Positions 5,650-6,735 of a stretch of DNA of 6,735 bases are shown piece after piece. Position 1 is the first letter of the stretch; the number at the start of each line of letters is the position of its first letter. Source of the DNA: Frankiales bacterium (GTDB taxonomy: Bacteria > Actinomycetota > Actinomycetes > Mycobacteriales > SCTD01); contig JAODNF010000273.1 in the NCBI GenBank assembly GCA_025464915.1, positions 1-6,735 on the forward strand. Reading direction: 5' to 3'. Position numbers and translations under genes: made by a program. The notes beneath the pieces are model-generated. The model worked only from the letters and a program-made list of their open reading frames with translations, made no database searches and had not been told where the DNA came from.

Positions 5650-5656
5650 TGATCTT

Positions 5657-6334
5657 GTGCTCGGACTGCCCCCCGGCGTGACTGCCTGCCTCTTCGACCT
5701 CGACGGCGTCCTCACGGACACCGCCTCCGTGCACCAGGCCGCGTGGAAGCAGGTCTTCGAGGAGCACACCGGCCGCCCCTTCACCGCCGAGGACTACCAG
5801 GAGTACGTCGATGGCAAGCCGCGCGAGGACGGCGTGCGCGACTACCTGGCAAGTCTCGGACCGAAGCCGGACGAGGCCACGGTCACGAAGGTCGCCGACC
5901 GCAAGAACGACCTCGTCCAGGACCGGATCGCGCGGGACGGCGTCACGGTCTTCGAGGGCAGTCGGCGCTACCTCGAGGCCTGCCGCGACGCCGGGATCCG
6001 GCGTGCCGTCGTCTCCAGCAGCGCCAACACCGAGCTCGTCCTGAAGGTGACGGGCCTGGCGGCCCTGGTCGAGGAGCGCGTCGACGGGGTCACGGCGAAG
6101 GAGCGGCACCTGCCGGGCAAGCCGGCCCCGGACACGTTCCTGGCCGGGGCGGCAGCGCTCGGGCTGACGGCGAGGGACTGCGCCGTCTTCGAGGACGCCC
6201 TCGCCGGCGTGGAGGCCGGCCGGGCGGGCGACTTCGGCCACGTGGTCGGGGTCGACCGGGTCGGGCACGCGGATGACCTTCGGCGCCACGGAGCCGACGT
6301 GGTGGTCCAGGACCTGGCCGAGCTGCTGCCGTGA
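5657..6334 (+). CDS. pgmB: Beta-phosphoglucomutase family HAD hydrolase
   Basis: A 225-residue cytoplasmic HAD-superfamily protein, full length for beta-phosphoglucomutases, which isomerise beta-glucose 1-phosphate to glucose 6-phosphate with Mg2+. Motif I is FDLDGVLTDT (nucleophile D14, acid/base D16). The cap domain follows, with TASVHQAAWKQVF and the VDGKPREDGV loop typical of the family. Motif II is VVSSSANT (S120-S122), motif III is GKPAPD (K155), and motif IV is VFEDALAGVEAG (E179, D180). All catalytic positions are present. It overlaps the GH65 gene by GTGA, the classic pairing in which GH65 phosphorolysis supplies beta-glucose 1-phosphate; the M. tuberculosis Rv3400-Rv3401 pair is laid out the same way as I recall. 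GTG start set by GGGGAGGG. The HAD family is broad, so the exact substrate is inferred from motifs and neighbour. Confidence 0.9.
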   Translation: MLGLPPGVTACLFDLDGVLTDTASVHQAAWKQVFEEHTGRPFTAEDYQEYVDGKPREDGVRDYLASLGPKPDEATVTKVADRKNDLVQDRIARDGVTVFEGSRRYLEACRDAGIRRAVVSSSANTELVLKVTGLAALVEERVDGVTAKERHLPGKPAPDTFLAGAAALGLTARDCAVFEDALAGVEAGRAGDFGHVVGVDRVGHADDLRRHGADVVVQDLAELLP

Positions 6335-6735
6335 TCGAGAAGGACTGCTTCCCCGTCGAGCCGTGGTGCCTGCGCGAGACCTCGCTGGACCTGGCCACGA
6401 TCGCCCAGACGGAGTCGCTGTTCGCGCTGTCCAACGGCCACGTCGGCCTCCGCGGCAACCTGGACGAGGGCGAGCCGCACGGCATCCCCGGCACCTACCT
6501 GGCGGGCGTGCACGAGATCCGACCTCTCCCCTACGCGGAGGCCGGGTACGGCTACCCGGAGTCCGGCGAGAGCGTCATCAACATCACCAACGGCAAGCTG
6601 GTCCGGCTCCTCGTCGATGACGAGCCGCTCGACGTCCGCTACGGCGATCTGACCCGGCACGAGCGGGTGCTCGACTTCCGCGCCGGCACCCTGACGCGGG
6701 AGCTCGACTGGACCTCCCCCGCGGGCAAGCCGATC
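6331..6735 (+). CDS. Glycoside hydrolase family 65 phosphorylase, N-terminal part
   Basis: The first 135 codons of a GH65 protein (family usually about 750-800 residues), cut by the right edge. The start VIEKDCFPVEPWCLRET, then AQTESLFALSNGHVGLRGN, EGEPHGIPGTYLAG and a VINITNGKLVRLLVDDEPLD strand pair, matches the N-terminal beta-sandwich of maltose/trehalose/kojibiose phosphorylases and their relatives. These enzymes split alpha-glucosides with phosphate to beta-glucose 1-phosphate. The catalytic (alpha/alpha)6 barrel and the general acid Glu lie outside the window, so which disaccharide is used, or whether it is a hydrolase, cannot be told. Start is GTG 6331-6333, overlapping the HAD stop as GTGA, so the two are translationally coupled. 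Confidence 0.9.
   Translation, partial: MIEKDCFPVEPWCLRETSLDLATIAQTESLFALSNGHVGLRGNLDEGEPHGIPGTYLAGVHEIRPLPYAEAGYGYPESGESVINITNGKLVRLLVDDEPLDVRYGDLTRHERVLDFRAGTLTRELDWTSPAGKPI

Overview
The window has very high GC and G/C-rich third codon positions, many GTG starts, and 4-base GTGA stop/start overlaps. Together with a DUF2277 protein and a beta-phosphoglucomutase/GH65 pair, this points to an actinobacterial chromosome. A Nocardioides- or Intrasporangiaceae-like organism is a guess from style, not a proven assignment. There are no tRNA or rRNA genes, transposases, phage genes or CRISPR repeats. It reads as an ordinary chromosomal region with one unusual transporter operon.

Layout: (1) Bases 1-424, minus strand: a 41-residue Lys-rich protein followed by the N-terminus of a transglutaminase-like family protein that runs off the left edge. 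(2) Bases 425-732: a gene-free divergent region. (3) Bases 733-3138, plus strand: a 710-residue SNF2-type DEAH-box ATPase with all helicase motifs, then a DUF2277 protein whose Shine-Dalgarno lies in the last codons of the ATPase gene. (4) Bases 3147-5595, minus strand: a tightly packed five-gene operon in transcription order: 31-residue single-helix membrane protein, 141-residue lipoprotein, Nramp-family transporter, and two separate PRC-barrel proteins. Three of the junctions are GTGA overlaps and the last is a 14-base overlap. (5) Bases 5657-6735, plus strand, divergent from the operon: a beta-phosphoglucomutase-type HAD phosphatase overlapping by GTGA the start of a GH65 glycoside phosphorylase cut by the right edge.

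The most interesting part is the Nramp operon. The transporter keeps the Nramp fold signature, but the metal-site motifs are changed: DPGN in helix 1 reads DIGD, and MPH in helix 6 reads TPY. The acidic residue of helix 3 used in proton transfer is replaced by Leu. Its constant partners look like a small membrane subunit, a surface lipoprotein and two cytoplasmic PRC barrels. This suggests a multi-component divalent-cation uptake system, perhaps for Mg2+ rather than Mn2+/Fe2+; that substrate is inference.

The HAD/GH65 pair is a familiar disaccharide-phosphorolysis module: GH65 enzymes release beta-glucose 1-phosphate and beta-phosphoglucomutase converts it to glucose 6-phosphate. The SNF2 ATPase stands alone without nuclease, methylase or other defence partners, so a housekeeping DNA-transaction role is more likely than a defence island.
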